From: Lentzea albida
Lineage (GTDB): Bacteria > Actinomycetota > Actinomycetes > Mycobacteriales > Pseudonocardiaceae
DNA length: 64,000 nucleotides
Direction: 5' to 3'
Assembly (NCBI RefSeq): GCF_900111005.1
Contig: NZ_FOFV01000008.1
Coordinates: forward strand, 332,703 to 396,702
The stretch's first letter is position 1. Every line of letters begins with the position of its first letter. A program made the position numbers and the translations under genes. Under the pieces are notes generated by a model. It worked only from the letters and a program-made list of their open reading frames with translations, made no database searches and was not told the DNA's origin. Below, one piece after another: positions 36,088 through 44,748 of the stretch.

Positions 36088-37068
36088 GTGCGCCTGGGCG
36101 TTCTCGACGTGGGTTCCAACACCGTCCACCTTCTAGTGGTGGACGCGCATCGTGGTGCCCACCCCATCCCGATGACGTCCGAGAAGACGATCCTTCGTCT
36201 CGCCGAACAGCTCGACGACAAGGGGCAGCTCCGCAAAGCGGGCGCTGACCAGCTCGTTCGGGCCGTCGCCGCCGCCAAGGCGTCGGCGAAGAAGTCCGGC
36301 TGCGAGGACCTGATGGCGTTCGCGACCTCGGCGGTGCGCGAGGCGGGCAACTCGAGCGAGGTGCTCGACCGCGTGCGCACCGAGACCGGGGTCGAGCTGA
36401 AGGTCCTGTCCGGTGAGGACGAGGCGAAGTTCACCTTCCTCGCGGTCCGCCGCTGGTACGGCTGGTCCGCGGGCAAGCTGCTCAGCCTCGACATCGGCGG
36501 CGGCTCGCTGGAGCTCGCCATCGGCCGGGACGAGAACCCGGACCTGGCCTTCTCCGTGCCGCTCGGTGCGGGAAGGCTCACCAGGACCCGGTTCCACAAG
36601 GACCCGCCCCGGCGCTCGGAGGTCCGCGAGACCACCGACTGGCTCGCCGAACAGCTCGCGCCCGTGGCGCGGAAGCTGAAACGCGCGGGGGAACCCGATC
36701 GGGTGGTTGCAACCTCAAAAACTTTCCGAACGCTGGCGCGGCTCACCGGGGCCGCGCCATCGTCTGCCGGGCCCAGGGCGCGTCGGGTGCTCACCGACGC
36801 CGGGCTGCGGCAGCTGATCGCGTTCATCTCCCGGATGTCGGCCGGCGACCTCGCGGAACTGGAGGGCGTGAGCACCTCGCGCGCCCACCAGCTCGTCGCG
36901 GGCGCGCTGGTCGCGGAGGCCACAATGCGAGCCCTGTCACTCACCCAGCTGGAGATTTGCCCCTGGGCACTCCGGGAGGGTGTCATCCTCCGACGGCTGG
37001 ACCACACTGACGGCACGGACCAGAGCGATACTGGACGGACTGGCCAGACCGGGGCACGGTGGAGTTGA
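36088..37068 (+). CDS. Ppx/GppA family phosphatase
   Basis: 326 residues from GTG 36088. ASKHA-fold exopolyphosphatase/guanosine pentaphosphate phosphatase family: the N-terminal LGVLDVGSNTVHLLVVD phosphate loop and LLSLDIGGGSLELAIG second loop are intact. It lacks the C-terminal HD domain of long Ppx, as in the short actinobacterial forms. The role is hydrolysis of polyphosphate or pppGpp, fitting the phosphate-sensing neighbours. The stop overlaps the start of the next gene. Confidence 0.93.
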   Translation: MRLGVLDVGSNTVHLLVVDAHRGAHPIPMTSEKTILRLAEQLDDKGQLRKAGADQLVRAVAAAKASAKKSGCEDLMAFATSAVREAGNSSEVLDRVRTETGVELKVLSGEDEAKFTFLAVRRWYGWSAGKLLSLDIGGGSLELAIGRDENPDLAFSVPLGAGRLTRTRFHKDPPRRSEVRETTDWLAEQLAPVARKLKRAGEPDRVVATSKTFRTLARLTGAAPSSAGPRARRVLTDAGLRQLIAFISRMSAGDLAELEGVSTSRAHQLVAGALVAEATMRALSLTQLEICPWALREGVILRRLDHTDGTDQSDTGRTGQTGARWS

Positions 37069-38351
37069 TGAGTCGAGAGAGCGGATCGGACCAGACGCAG
37101 CGCACAGTCGCTGAGCTGCTCGCCCAGTACGGGGGCAGCGCAGAGAGTGCGCCACGTCGGCGACGCCGCCGGGCGGCTGACGAGGAAGACGACGTCCAGC
37201 AGCCGGAGACCGCGCCCCAGACGATCATCGAGCGGGTGCTGTCCGACAGCGGCCGCCTGATGGCCATCCGCGACGACGACGCACCGCAGCCCGGTCGTCG
37301 CGCCGCACCGGAACCGCCGCCCGCCGCCGAGCGCACCGCGTACCAGCCGAAACCGCCGGTCGCCCCGCCCGTCGCGCCGCCGAAGCCGCAGCCGTCGCAG
37401 CAGATGCCGCTGCCGTCGGCCCAGCCGCCGCAGGTCCGCAGACCGGCCCCGGCCGCTCCCAAACCGGCGCCCCCGAAGCCCGCCGCGCCCGTGCCGCCGC
37501 CTCCCGCGGCCGCCGAGCAGACCCGGCAGGTGCCGCAGGTCCGCGACCAGCCGTCGCGCTCGGACATGCCGCGCCCGGACGTGCCCGGCCGCCTGGAGGC
37601 CCGTCTCGACCAGGCGACCACGGCCGCGCCGAACCCGTCGCGCCCGAACATCGCCCGGCCGAAGCCCGTGCCGCCGTCGGTGCCGATGCCGGTCGCCGCG
37701 CCCCCGCGCGAGGCGATGACCGAGCAGCTCCCGCGCATCCCGGCGAAGGCACCGGTCGACCAGATCGCCGCGCTCGAGACCGAGTCCGTGCTGATCGTGC
37801 CGCCCGCCCCGCCGAAGCTGCCGGAGCCGCTGCCGGGCAACCAGCCCGACGCCTGGTTCGGCGACGACGACCCGAACGCCCACACCGACCTGTCGATGCC
37901 GCCGATGGAGTCGACCGCGGCGCACCCCGGCCCGTACGTGGACGACGACGACTCGCAGGAGTACGCCGCCTACCGCGCCGAGGACGACTACCTCGCGGAC
38001 GACTCCGACGACGAGGACGACGACGACGGCCCCGCGGGCCTCGACGACGCCGCCGAGATCGACGAGGAAGCCGAACCGGAACCGCGCTCGGCCGGCAAGG
38101 AGTGGCTGGTCATGATCGGCCAGCTCGCCGTCGGCGTGCTCGGCGGCGCGGGTCTGTGGCTCGCCTTCAACTACCTGTGGCGCGCGATCCCCGCCGCCGC
38201 ACTCGTGGTCGCCCTGGCGGTTACCGTGGGTCTGGTGTTGCTGGTGCGAAAGATCCGCCGAGCGGATGATCTGCAGACCACCGTCCTGGCCGTGCTCGTG
38301 GGCCTCATCGTGACAGTCTCACCAGCGGCGATGCTGCTGGTGAAGAGTTGA
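37068..38351 (+). CDS. Proline-rich protein with C-terminal membrane helices
   Basis: 427 residues from ATG 37068 behind GGTGGAG. The first 25 residues include a TVAELLAQYG helix; a basic RRRRRR patch follows. Residues 75-260 are Pro/Ala-rich low complexity and an acidic stretch (about 285-335, many Asp/Glu) precedes two or three hydrophobic helices (about 345-425). The same kind of gene follows ppx in M. tuberculosis (Rv0497), as I recall. Function unknown; the architecture suggests a cytoplasmic disordered arm on a membrane anchor. Confidence 0.8.
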   Translation: MSRESGSDQTQRTVAELLAQYGGSAESAPRRRRRRAADEEDDVQQPETAPQTIIERVLSDSGRLMAIRDDDAPQPGRRAAPEPPPAAERTAYQPKPPVAPPVAPPKPQPSQQMPLPSAQPPQVRRPAPAAPKPAPPKPAAPVPPPPAAAEQTRQVPQVRDQPSRSDMPRPDVPGRLEARLDQATTAAPNPSRPNIARPKPVPPSVPMPVAAPPREAMTEQLPRIPAKAPVDQIAALETESVLIVPPAPPKLPEPLPGNQPDAWFGDDDPNAHTDLSMPPMESTAAHPGPYVDDDDSQEYAAYRAEDDYLADDSDDEDDDDGPAGLDDAAEIDEEAEPEPRSAGKEWLVMIGQLAVGVLGGAGLWLAFNYLWRAIPAAALVVALAVTVGLVLLVRKIRRADDLQTTVLAVLVGLIVTVSPAAMLLVKS

Positions 38352-39193
38352 CCGCCCGCATCCCGGTCGGGCTCTCCACGGCGTCGGTCTACCCGCAGCC
38401 CGCCGGAGCGGCGTTCGACATGGCCGCCGACCTGGGCTACGACGGCGTCGAGCTGATGGTGTGGGCCGACCCGGTGTCGCAGGACATCCGCGCGGTAGAC
38501 CGCCTGTCGACCCGAACGGGCATGCCGGTGCTCGCCGTGCACGCGCCCTGCCTGCTGATCTCGCAGCGCGTGTGGTCGCCGGACCCGTCCGAACGGCTCA
38601 GGCGTGCGGTTGAGGCGGCCGGTGACCTGGGCGCCCCGACCGTGGTGCTGCACCCGCCGTTCCGGTGGCAGCGGAAGTACGCGGACGGGTTCGCCGAGCT
38701 GGTCGCGTCCCTGGAGTCCGAGAGCGGGATCGCCATCGCCGTGGAGAACATGTTCCCGGTGAAGCGCCCGCTCGGGCGGGGGCGTTCGGTCGAGATGAAC
38801 GCGTTCAAGCCTTCTGTGGACCCCACGGACGTGGGGCACGCGAACTACACGCTGGACCTGTCGCACTCGGCTGCCGCGCACATGGACGCGTTGGAATTGG
38901 CCAAGCGGATGGGGGACGGGTTGCGGCACGTCCACCTGGCGGACGGGTCCGGGGCGCCCAAGGACGAGCACATGGTGCCTGGGCGTGGGTCTCAGCCCTG
39001 TGCCGAGTTGTGCGAGATGCTGGCCCGGGGTGGGTTCGACGGGCAGGTCGTGCTGGAGGTCAACACCCGGCGTGCTGGGAGCGTGGAGGCTCGGCGGGAG
39101 ATGTTGGCCGAGTCGCTGTTGTTCGCGCGGTTGCACCTGGATTGGGCTGCTGAGGGTGGGGCCGGGAAGGCCCGGCCCGGACTGGGTCGCTGA
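38348..39193 (+). CDS. Sugar phosphate isomerase/epimerase family (TIM barrel)
   Basis: 281 residues from TTG 38348, overlapping the previous stop. AP endonuclease-2-type TIM barrel: DMAADLGYDGVELMVWAD, VLAVHAPCLLIS, VVLHPPFRW, IAIAVENMFP, YTLDLSHSAA and GDGLRHVHLADG supply the metal-binding His/Glu residues. The last residues (about 269-281, GGAGKARPGLGR) look like an added tail. The final codons and stop lie in the first copy of a 19-bp tandem repeat. Confidence 0.9.
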   Translation: MTARIPVGLSTASVYPQPAGAAFDMAADLGYDGVELMVWADPVSQDIRAVDRLSTRTGMPVLAVHAPCLLISQRVWSPDPSERLRRAVEAAGDLGAPTVVLHPPFRWQRKYADGFAELVASLESESGIAIAVENMFPVKRPLGRGRSVEMNAFKPSVDPTDVGHANYTLDLSHSAAAHMDALELAKRMGDGLRHVHLADGSGAPKDEHMVPGRGSQPCAELCEMLARGGFDGQVVLEVNTRRAGSVEARREMLAESLLFARLHLDWAAEGGAGKARPGLGR

Positions 39194-39241
39194 TCCCGGG
39201 GCCGGTCGCTGATCCCGGGGCTGGTCGCTGTGTCCGGGGCC
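39185..39241 (+). repeat. Three tandem 19-bp repeats at the end of the isomerase gene
   Basis: GGTCGCTGATCCCGGGGCC occurs at 39185-39203, then 39204-39222 with one change, then 39223-39241 with two changes. The first copy contains the stop codon (39191-39193) of the isomerase gene. A further direct repeat of CTCACGCCCCACGCC follows at about 39301-39350. No protein is encoded. Confidence 0.85.
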
Positions 39242-39403
39242 GGCTCGCGAACGCGAGCTCTGGTGGCCACACGCCGCTGCCTTGTGCGTCGCACCTGACG
39301 GCTCACGCCCCACGCCTGCCTCTCACCCATGCCGTCTCACGCCCCACGCCCCGCCCGCGAGTCCTCGCCGCCCCTGAGTTGAGCGGCGAGTTAGGGTTCC
39401 GGT

Positions 39404-40300
39404 GTGAACCCGCTGCGAGCGTTGATCATGGCCGCGTCTCGCAACGAGACGGTCCGCCACCTCGTCGCCAACGCGCCCATCAGCCGTGACGTCGTGAAGC
39501 GCTTCGTCGCGGGCGAGACCACCGCCGACGCGGTCGAGGTGGTGCGTGGGCTCGGGTTGCCGGTGACGCTGGACTACCTGGGCGAGGACACCACCGACAA
39601 GGCCCAGGCCGAGAAGACCGTGCAGGCGTACCTCGAGTTGCTCGACGCGTTGCACGCCGCGGGGCTCGCGAAGGACGCCGAGGTCAGCGTGAAGTTGAGC
39701 GCGGTCGGGCAGACGCTCGACGAGTCGCTCGCCCTGACGAATGCCTCGCGCATCTGTGCCGCCGCCGAGCAGTGCGGGACGACGGTCACGCTCGACATGG
39801 AGGACCACACCACCACCGACTCGACGTTGCGCGTGCTCGAGGAACTGCGGCGCACCTGGCCGTGGGTGGGGGCGGTGTTGCAGTCGTACCTGCACCGGAC
39901 GCTGGAGGACTGCGAGCGGCTCGCGGGGGCCGGGAGCAGGGTTCGGCTGGTCAAGGGGGCCTACGCGGAGCCTCCCGAGGTTGCGATTCAGGATCCATCA
40001 GAGGTTGATCTGAACTACGTGCGGTGTGTGAACGTTCTCCTCGCTGGAGAGGGTTACCCGATGTTCGCCACGCACGACCCGCGGCTGATCGAGATCATCG
40101 GCGAGCGGGCGCGCTGGTATGACAAAACCGACTTCGAGTACCAGATGCTCTACGGCATCCGGACCGAGGAGCAGAGGCGTCTCGGGACTCGCGTTTATGT
40201 TCCCTACGGTGAGCAGTGGTACGGATATCTCATGCGGCGACTAGCTGAACGGCCTGCCAACGTAACCTTTTTCCTGCGGTCGCTGGCCAGCCGCTCATGA
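39404..40300 (+). CDS. Proline dehydrogenase
   Basis: 298 residues from GTG 39404. FAD-dependent oxidation of proline to delta-1-pyrroline-5-carboxylate. The barrel motifs VSVKLSAVGQ, TLDMEDHTTTD, GAVLQSYLHRT, VRLVKGAYAEP and the YQMLYGIR ... RVYVPYG ... YLMRRLAERPAN signature are those of monofunctional actinobacterial PRODH. It lies two genes upstream of proC, which makes proline from the same intermediate. It overlaps the thioesterase gene by ATGA. Confidence 0.95.
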   Translation: MNPLRALIMAASRNETVRHLVANAPISRDVVKRFVAGETTADAVEVVRGLGLPVTLDYLGEDTTDKAQAEKTVQAYLELLDALHAAGLAKDAEVSVKLSAVGQTLDESLALTNASRICAAAEQCGTTVTLDMEDHTTTDSTLRVLEELRRTWPWVGAVLQSYLHRTLEDCERLAGAGSRVRLVKGAYAEPPEVAIQDPSEVDLNYVRCVNVLLAGEGYPMFATHDPRLIEIIGERARWYDKTDFEYQMLYGIRTEEQRRLGTRVYVPYGEQWYGYLMRRLAERPANVTFFLRSLASRS

Positions 40301-41079
40301 CCTTCTCGAAGTCCAGTGCGGTGCGGTCGCTCGGTGACGGAACCTTCACCGCGTCCCTGCCCGCCGAGTGGACCGTCGGGCCCAAGCCCCACGGTGGTTT
40401 CCTCCTCGCGGTGATGACCCGCGCGGCGGCTCAGGTCGCCGACGCGGACCCGTTGGTCGTGTCCGCGCAGTTCCTGCGGGCGCCGGAGGTCGGGCCCGTG
40501 CTGGTGCGGACCGACGTGCGCAAGGCCGGGCGGACGGCCACGGTCATCGCCGTGTCGCTGGAGCAGCGCGGTCAGGTGTGCGTCGAGGCGTCGGTGACGA
40601 CCGGGCGGATACCGGAGAACCGGGCCGACTACGTGAACCTGCCGGCCATGCCCGCCGCGCCGCCGCCCGGTGCGGTGGAGCTCGCGAACTTCCCGACCGG
40701 CGGCAGCTACAAGGTCGGGGCGTTGTGCGACCTGCGGGTGGACCGCGAGTCGGCGACGTTCCTCGACCGGCGCACGGACGGGCCGTTGACGCTCAAGCTG
40801 TGGGCTCGGCCCACGGACGAGCAGCCCGATCCGTACTTCGCGTTGCTCGCCGGGGACCTGTCGATGCCCGTGACGTTCAACCTCGGGCGTTTCGGCTGGT
40901 CGCCGACGGTGCAGCTGACGGCGTTGCTGCGCGCGCGGCCTGCTCCCGGCTGGTTGCGCATCCACGTGACGTGCCAGGCGGTGCACGGGCAGTGGTTCGA
41001 CGAGGACGCCACGGTGATCGACTCGGCCGGGCGGCTGGTGTGCCAGGCACGGCAGCTGGCGTTGACGCCTGCTGTGTGA
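40297..41079 (+). CDS. Thioesterase family protein (TesB-like double hot dog)
   Basis: 260 residues. The N-terminal hot-dog half (WTVGPKPHGGFLLAVMTRAAAQVA, VSAQFLRAPEVGPVLVRTDVRKAGRTATVIAVSLEQ) and a C-terminal half (VHGQWFDEDATVIDSAGRLVCQARQLAL) make the double hot-dog acyl-CoA thioesterase fold. Translation is coupled to proline dehydrogenase. Substrate not predictable; the link with proline catabolism may be only positional. Confidence 0.88.
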   Translation: MTFSKSSAVRSLGDGTFTASLPAEWTVGPKPHGGFLLAVMTRAAAQVADADPLVVSAQFLRAPEVGPVLVRTDVRKAGRTATVIAVSLEQRGQVCVEASVTTGRIPENRADYVNLPAMPAAPPPGAVELANFPTGGSYKVGALCDLRVDRESATFLDRRTDGPLTLKLWARPTDEQPDPYFALLAGDLSMPVTFNLGRFGWSPTVQLTALLRARPAPGWLRIHVTCQAVHGQWFDEDATVIDSAGRLVCQARQLALTPAV

Positions 41080-41089
41080 GACTTGACCG

Positions 41090-41899
41090 ATGACGAAGAT
41101 CGCGGTGCTCGGCGCGGGCAAGATCGGTGAGGCGCTGCTGTCCGGGCTCTTGCAGGGTGGTCGCGCGGCCTCGGATCTGCTCTTCACCGAGAAGCACGAG
41201 TCGCGGGCGAAGGCCCTGACCGAGCAGTACGGGTTCGAGGCCGTCACGGTCGCGGGCGCGGCGGCGCAGGCCGACGTGCTCGTCGTGGCGGTCAAGCCGC
41301 AGGACATCGAGCCGTTGCTCACCGAACTCGCGCCGGTGCTGCGTCCCGGCACGTTGATCGTCTCGCTGTGCGCGGGCCTGCCGACGGCCCTGTACGAGCG
41401 CAGGCTGCCCGCGGGCACCCCGGTGGTGCGGGTCATGCCGAACACGCCCATGGTCGTCGGTGAGGCCATGAGCGCCGTTTCCGGTGGGTCCAACGCCACG
41501 CCCGAGCACCTCAAGGTCGTCGAGGAGCTGCTGTCGACCGTCGGCAAGGTCGCGGTGGTGCCGGAGTCGCAGCAGGACGCAGTGACGGCGCTGTCGGGGT
41601 CCGGTCCCGCGTACTTCTTCTTCCTGGTCGAGGCGATGATCGACGCGGGCATCCTGCTCGGCATCCCGCGCGACCTGGCCTCGCAGCTCATCATCCAGTC
41701 GGCGGTGGGCGCCGCGACGATGCTGAACGAGGGCTCGAACCACCCGGTGATCCTGCGCGAGGCGGTCACGTCGCCCGCCGGCACGACCATCATGGCCATC
41801 CGCGAGCTGGAGAAGCACGGCGTGCGCGCCGCCCTTCTCGCGGCCATCGAGAGCGCCCGTGACCGGTCCGTGGAGCTGGGCAAACAGCACGAGGACTAG
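41090..41899 (+). CDS. proC: Pyrroline-5-carboxylate reductase
   Basis: 269 residues from ATG 41090. NADPH-dependent last step of proline synthesis. N-terminal Rossmann IAVLGAGKIGEALLSGLL, VVAVKPQDIE, RVMPNTPMVVGEAMSA, and the C-terminal signature DAVTALSGSGPAYFFFLVEAMIDAGILLGIPRDLA ... LREAVTSPAGTT. Full length. No clear Shine-Dalgarno is seen before the ATG. Confidence 0.97.
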   Translation: MTKIAVLGAGKIGEALLSGLLQGGRAASDLLFTEKHESRAKALTEQYGFEAVTVAGAAAQADVLVVAVKPQDIEPLLTELAPVLRPGTLIVSLCAGLPTALYERRLPAGTPVVRVMPNTPMVVGEAMSAVSGGSNATPEHLKVVEELLSTVGKVAVVPESQQDAVTALSGSGPAYFFFLVEAMIDAGILLGIPRDLASQLIIQSAVGAATMLNEGSNHPVILREAVTSPAGTTIMAIRELEKHGVRAALLAAIESARDRSVELGKQHED

Positions 41900-41974
41900 G
41901 TCGAAGTGAGGGACCGGCCCCACTTGGACGTCGCAGGAGTCACATCAGTCCCGCTACTCTCAGGGCAGCACGTG

Positions 41975-42015
41975 CGTGTCGAACCGTCGGTGGGGAAGAC
42001 CGACGGCACGACACG
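41975..42015 (+). other. Long hairpin in the leader of the HTH gene
   Basis: CGTGTCG (41975-41981) with CGACACG (42009-42015), and CCGTCGGT (41984-41991) with ACCGACGG (41999-42006), form a two-part stem with a 7-base loop GGGGAAG. It is 75 bases after proC and 23 bases before the HTH gene. It may terminate proC or act as an RNA leader structure for the HTH gene. Confidence 0.5.
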
Positions 42016-42037
42016 TGTCTAAGGATGCGGTGATTTC

Positions 42038-42250
42038 ATGCCTGCGAAGGAGAACGAACGAACAGGCCTCGCTCAGGTGCAGTTCCTGACCGTGGCCGAG
42101 GTGGCCTCGATGATGCGGGTCTCCAAGATGACGGTGTACCGCCTGGTGCACTCGGGCGAGCTACCCGCGGTGCGGGTCGGCAAGTCGTTCCGGGTGCCGG
42201 AAAAAGCGGTGCACGCCTACCTGGAGAACGCGTACTTCGACGCTGGCTGA
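42038..42250 (+). CDS. Small excisionase-type helix-turn-helix protein
   Basis: 70 residues. The whole protein is a MerR/excisionase-like winged helix (FLTVAEVASMMRVSKMTVYRLVHSGELPAVRVGKSFRVPEKAVHAYL, about 9-57). As I recall it, the order proC / HTH / bS22 / epimerase is conserved in mycobacteria (Rv0500, Rv0500A, Rv0500B, Rv0501). It is therefore a core chromosomal regulator and not a phage remnant. Target unknown; some relatives regulate sporulation or cell division genes. Confidence 0.9.
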   Translation: MPAKENERTGLAQVQFLTVAEVASMMRVSKMTVYRLVHSGELPAVRVGKSFRVPEKAVHAYLENAYFDAG

Positions 42251-42370
42251 AGGCTGGCGAACCCCGCCGGGTAGACTGGTAGGCCGATCGTGCTTACCGG
42301 CGCGCCGTGCTTGACACGGCCAAGGCTGGGGCGCGCCAGTCAAAGCAACGTCTAGAGCTAAGGAACCCGC

Positions 42371-42472
42371 ATGGGCTCGGTCATCAAGAAGCGCCGCAAG
42401 CGCATGTCGAAGAAGAAGCACCGCAAGCTGCTGCGCAAGACCAGGGTCCAGCGCAGGAAGCGCGGCAAGTAA
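42371..42472 (+). CDS. Small ribosomal subunit protein bS22 (AURKAIP1/COX24 domain)
   Basis: A 33-residue, extremely basic peptide, too short for most gene callers: [20 protein letters not shown] and a tail [15 protein letters not shown] lies 7 bases upstream of the ATG. The sequence matches the actinobacterial AURKAIP1/COX24 peptide, which mycobacterial ribosome structures identified as bS22 near the decoding site. It is followed by a strong terminator. Confidence 0.93.
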   Translation: MGSVIKKRRKRMSKKKHRKLLRKTRVQRRKRGK

Positions 42473-42490
42473 GCCCGCATGCGCTCTGCC

Positions 42491-42520
42491 GCCGCCGGTC
42501 TCCGCGAGGAGACCGGCGGC
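42491..42520 (+). terminator. Strong terminator after bS22
   Basis: A perfect 13-bp stem (42491-42503 and 42508-42520), loop GCGA, followed by GGTTGCGTTTTT: one of the few in this window with a T-run. Confidence 0.93.
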
Positions 42521-42735
42521 GGTTGCGTTTTTCCGGGCCCGCACAGGTCCTTGCGGCGGCACGGATATCACCCAGTGAGACGAACGGCGAGAAACGCGGG
42601 ATCAGTCGCCGCCGTTCGGGTGATTGGGCGGTAAAGCCCGCGTGACCTGCGTCAAGACGGCGTTCCGGCCCCGTGCGGTTCTCAATCCGGTCTGTAGCAT
42701 CGACCAATCGCCACGCCCTTCGTGCTTGGAGTCGC

Positions 42736-43773
42736 ATGACGCCCAAGGTCGTCCTCGTCACCGGAGTGAGCCGCTTCCTCGGCGGCCACCTCGCCGCGCG
42801 CTTCGCCGCGAACCCGGACATCGAGCGCGTGCTCGGGGTGGACACCGAGCCGCCGCCACGCGACCTGCTGCGCCGCATGGGCCGGGCGGAGTTCGTGCGG
42901 GCCGACATCCGCAACCCGCTGATCGCCAAGGTCATCTCCACCGCGAACGTCGACACGGTCGTCCACGCCTCCGTCACCGCGAGCCCGGCCGGGCCCACCG
43001 GCCGCACGGTGATGAAGGAGATGAACGTCATCGGCACCATGCAGCTGCTGGCCGCGTGCCAGAAGTCGCCCAAGGTGCAGAAGCTCGTGGTGAAGTCCAC
43101 CAGCGCCGTCTACGGGTCCAGCAGCCGCGACCCGGCGGTGTTCACCGAGGACATGGGCCCGAAGGACCTGCCGTCGTCCGGCTACGCCAAGGACGCGGTC
43201 GAGGTCGAGGGCTACGTGCGCGGGTTCGGCCGCCGCAGGCCGGACGTCAACGTCACGACGCTGCGCTTCACGAACTTCATCGGCCCGCGCATCGACACGG
43301 TGCTGACGCGCTACTTCGCCCTACCGGTCGTGCCCACCGTCCTGGGGTACGACGCTCGTGTGCAGCTGCTGCACTCCGAGGACGCGCTGGCGGTCCTCGA
43401 ACGCGCGACGCTGCACGACCTGCCAGGCGTGTACAACGTGGGCGGCGACGGCGTGCTGCTGCTGTCGCAGGCCATCCGGCGGGCGGGCAGGCTGAACCTG
43501 CCGGTGCCCAGCATGGCCGTGCCCACGGTCGGAGGCTTCTTCCGGAGCGCCCGGCTCGTCGACTTCTCGCCCGACCAGATGAGGTTCCTCAACTGGGGGC
43601 GTGTGGTCGACACCACCCTGCTGCGCAAGGAGTTCGGGTTCACGCCGCGGTGGACCACCCAGCAGGCGTTCGACGACTACGTGAACGGCCGAGGCCTGAA
43701 GCCGCTCATCGACCCGGAGACGATCGAAGCCGCGGAACGGGGAATCCTCGACGCGGCCGCCCGTTTCCGCTGA
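42736..43773 (+). CDS. NAD-dependent epimerase/dehydratase (GalE2-like)
   Basis: 345 residues from ATG 42736 behind TTGGAG. Extended SDR: VLVTGVSRFLGGHLAARFA (nucleotide loop), VVHASVTA, and a KSTSAVYGSS catalytic Ser region. The usual Y-x-x-x-K reads GYAKDAVE: the Tyr is present but Asp replaces the Lys. Its conserved partner is the downstream acyltransferase, as in Rv0501-Rv0502. Catalysis as an ordinary epimerase is uncertain given the motif. Confidence 0.88.
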   Translation: MTPKVVLVTGVSRFLGGHLAARFAANPDIERVLGVDTEPPPRDLLRRMGRAEFVRADIRNPLIAKVISTANVDTVVHASVTASPAGPTGRTVMKEMNVIGTMQLLAACQKSPKVQKLVVKSTSAVYGSSSRDPAVFTEDMGPKDLPSSGYAKDAVEVEGYVRGFGRRRPDVNVTTLRFTNFIGPRIDTVLTRYFALPVVPTVLGYDARVQLLHSEDALAVLERATLHDLPGVYNVGGDGVLLLSQAIRRAGRLNLPVPSMAVPTVGGFFRSARLVDFSPDQMRFLNWGRVVDTTLLRKEFGFTPRWTTQQAFDDYVNGRGLKPLIDPETIEAAERGILDAAARFR

Positions 43774-43797
43774 TCTTTGCTTGAGGAGATGAACGCA

Positions 43798-44748
43798 GTG
43801 GCAGGAGCACGCGTTATCCCGCTGCACGACCCGGAACGCGACGCCGCGCGCAGATCGCGCCACGTCGAGGTGGTTCCCGAACCCGAGCAGCAGCAGTCCG
43901 CGACACCGGACTGGGAACGCAGGCTGACCGACCTGCTGTCGTTCGCGCGCAGGCGGATCGCGGGCGACTACCAGATCGACGAGTTCGGCTTCGACCGCGA
44001 CCTCACCGAGAACGTGCTGATGCCGCCGCTGAAGCCGTTGTACGAGAAGTGGTTCCGCGTCGAGACGATCGGCCTGAACAACATCCCGATGGCGGGCGGC
44101 GCGCTGATCGTGGCGAACCACTCCGGCACCGTGCCGCTCGACGCCCTGATGACGGCGTACGGCATCGCGTCCGAGCACCCCGCGCACCGGCCGTTGCGCG
44201 GCCTGGGGGCGGACCTGGTGTTCCGCACGCCGGTGCTGGGCGCGTTGGCGCGCAAGGGCGGCCAGACGCTCGCCTGCAACGCCGACGCCGAGAGGCTGCT
44301 GTCGTCCGGTGAGCTCGTCGGCGTGTGGCCGGAGGGCTTCAAGGGCATCGGCAAGCCGTACAAGGACCGCTACAAGCTGCAGCGCTTCGGCCGCGGCGGG
44401 TTCGTGTCGGCGGCGCTGAAGACCGGCGTGCCGATCATCCCGGTGTCGATCGTCGGCGCCGAGGAGATCTACCCGATGATCGGCGACATCAAGACGCTCG
44501 CCCGGTTGCTGGGTTTCCCGTACTTCCCGGTGACGCCGTTCTTCCCGCTGTTCGGGCCGCTGGGCGCCATCCCGCTGCCGTCGAAGTGGTACATCGAGTT
44601 CGGCGAGCCGATCCGCACGGACGTGTTCGGCGAGAACGCGGCCGACGACCCGATGCTCGTCTTCAACCTCACCGACCAGGTGCGCGAGACGATCCAGCAG
44701 ACCCTGTACCGGCTGCTCACCCAGCGGCGGAACGTGTTCCTCGGCTGA
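43798..44748 (+). CDS. Lysophospholipid acyltransferase family protein
   Basis: 316 residues from GTG 43798, 9 bases after GAGGAG (43783-43788); an ATG at 43789 would sit directly against that site. PlsC-type fold: ALIVANHSGTVPLDALM (H-x-x-x-x-D catalytic motif), RGLGADLVFRTPVLG, VGVWPEGFKGIGKPY (the substrate-binding P-E-G) and VPIIPVSIVG. It probably acylates glycerophospholipid or a glycolipid at the membrane. Coupled in order with the epimerase, as in mycobacteria. Confidence 0.9.
   Translation: MAGARVIPLHDPERDAARRSRHVEVVPEPEQQQSATPDWERRLTDLLSFARRRIAGDYQIDEFGFDRDLTENVLMPPLKPLYEKWFRVETIGLNNIPMAGGALIVANHSGTVPLDALMTAYGIASEHPAHRPLRGLGADLVFRTPVLGALARKGGQTLACNADAERLLSSGELVGVWPEGFKGIGKPYKDRYKLQRFGRGGFVSAALKTGVPIIPVSIVGAEEIYPMIGDIKTLARLLGFPYFPVTPFFPLFGPLGAIPLPSKWYIEFGEPIRTDVFGENAADDPMLVFNLTDQVRETIQQTLYRLLTQRRNVFLG

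Noticed and set aside
42299..42337. GGCGCGCC repeated around TTGACA before bS22
   Set aside because: GGCGCGCC is common by chance in such G+C-rich DNA, and no -10 lies at a proper distance from the TTGACA.
42560..42642. Imperfect inverted repeat around ATCACCC...GGGTGAT before the epimerase gene
   Set aside because: The arms need a 7-base insertion to pair, so it is weak compared with the other palindromes and may be chance.
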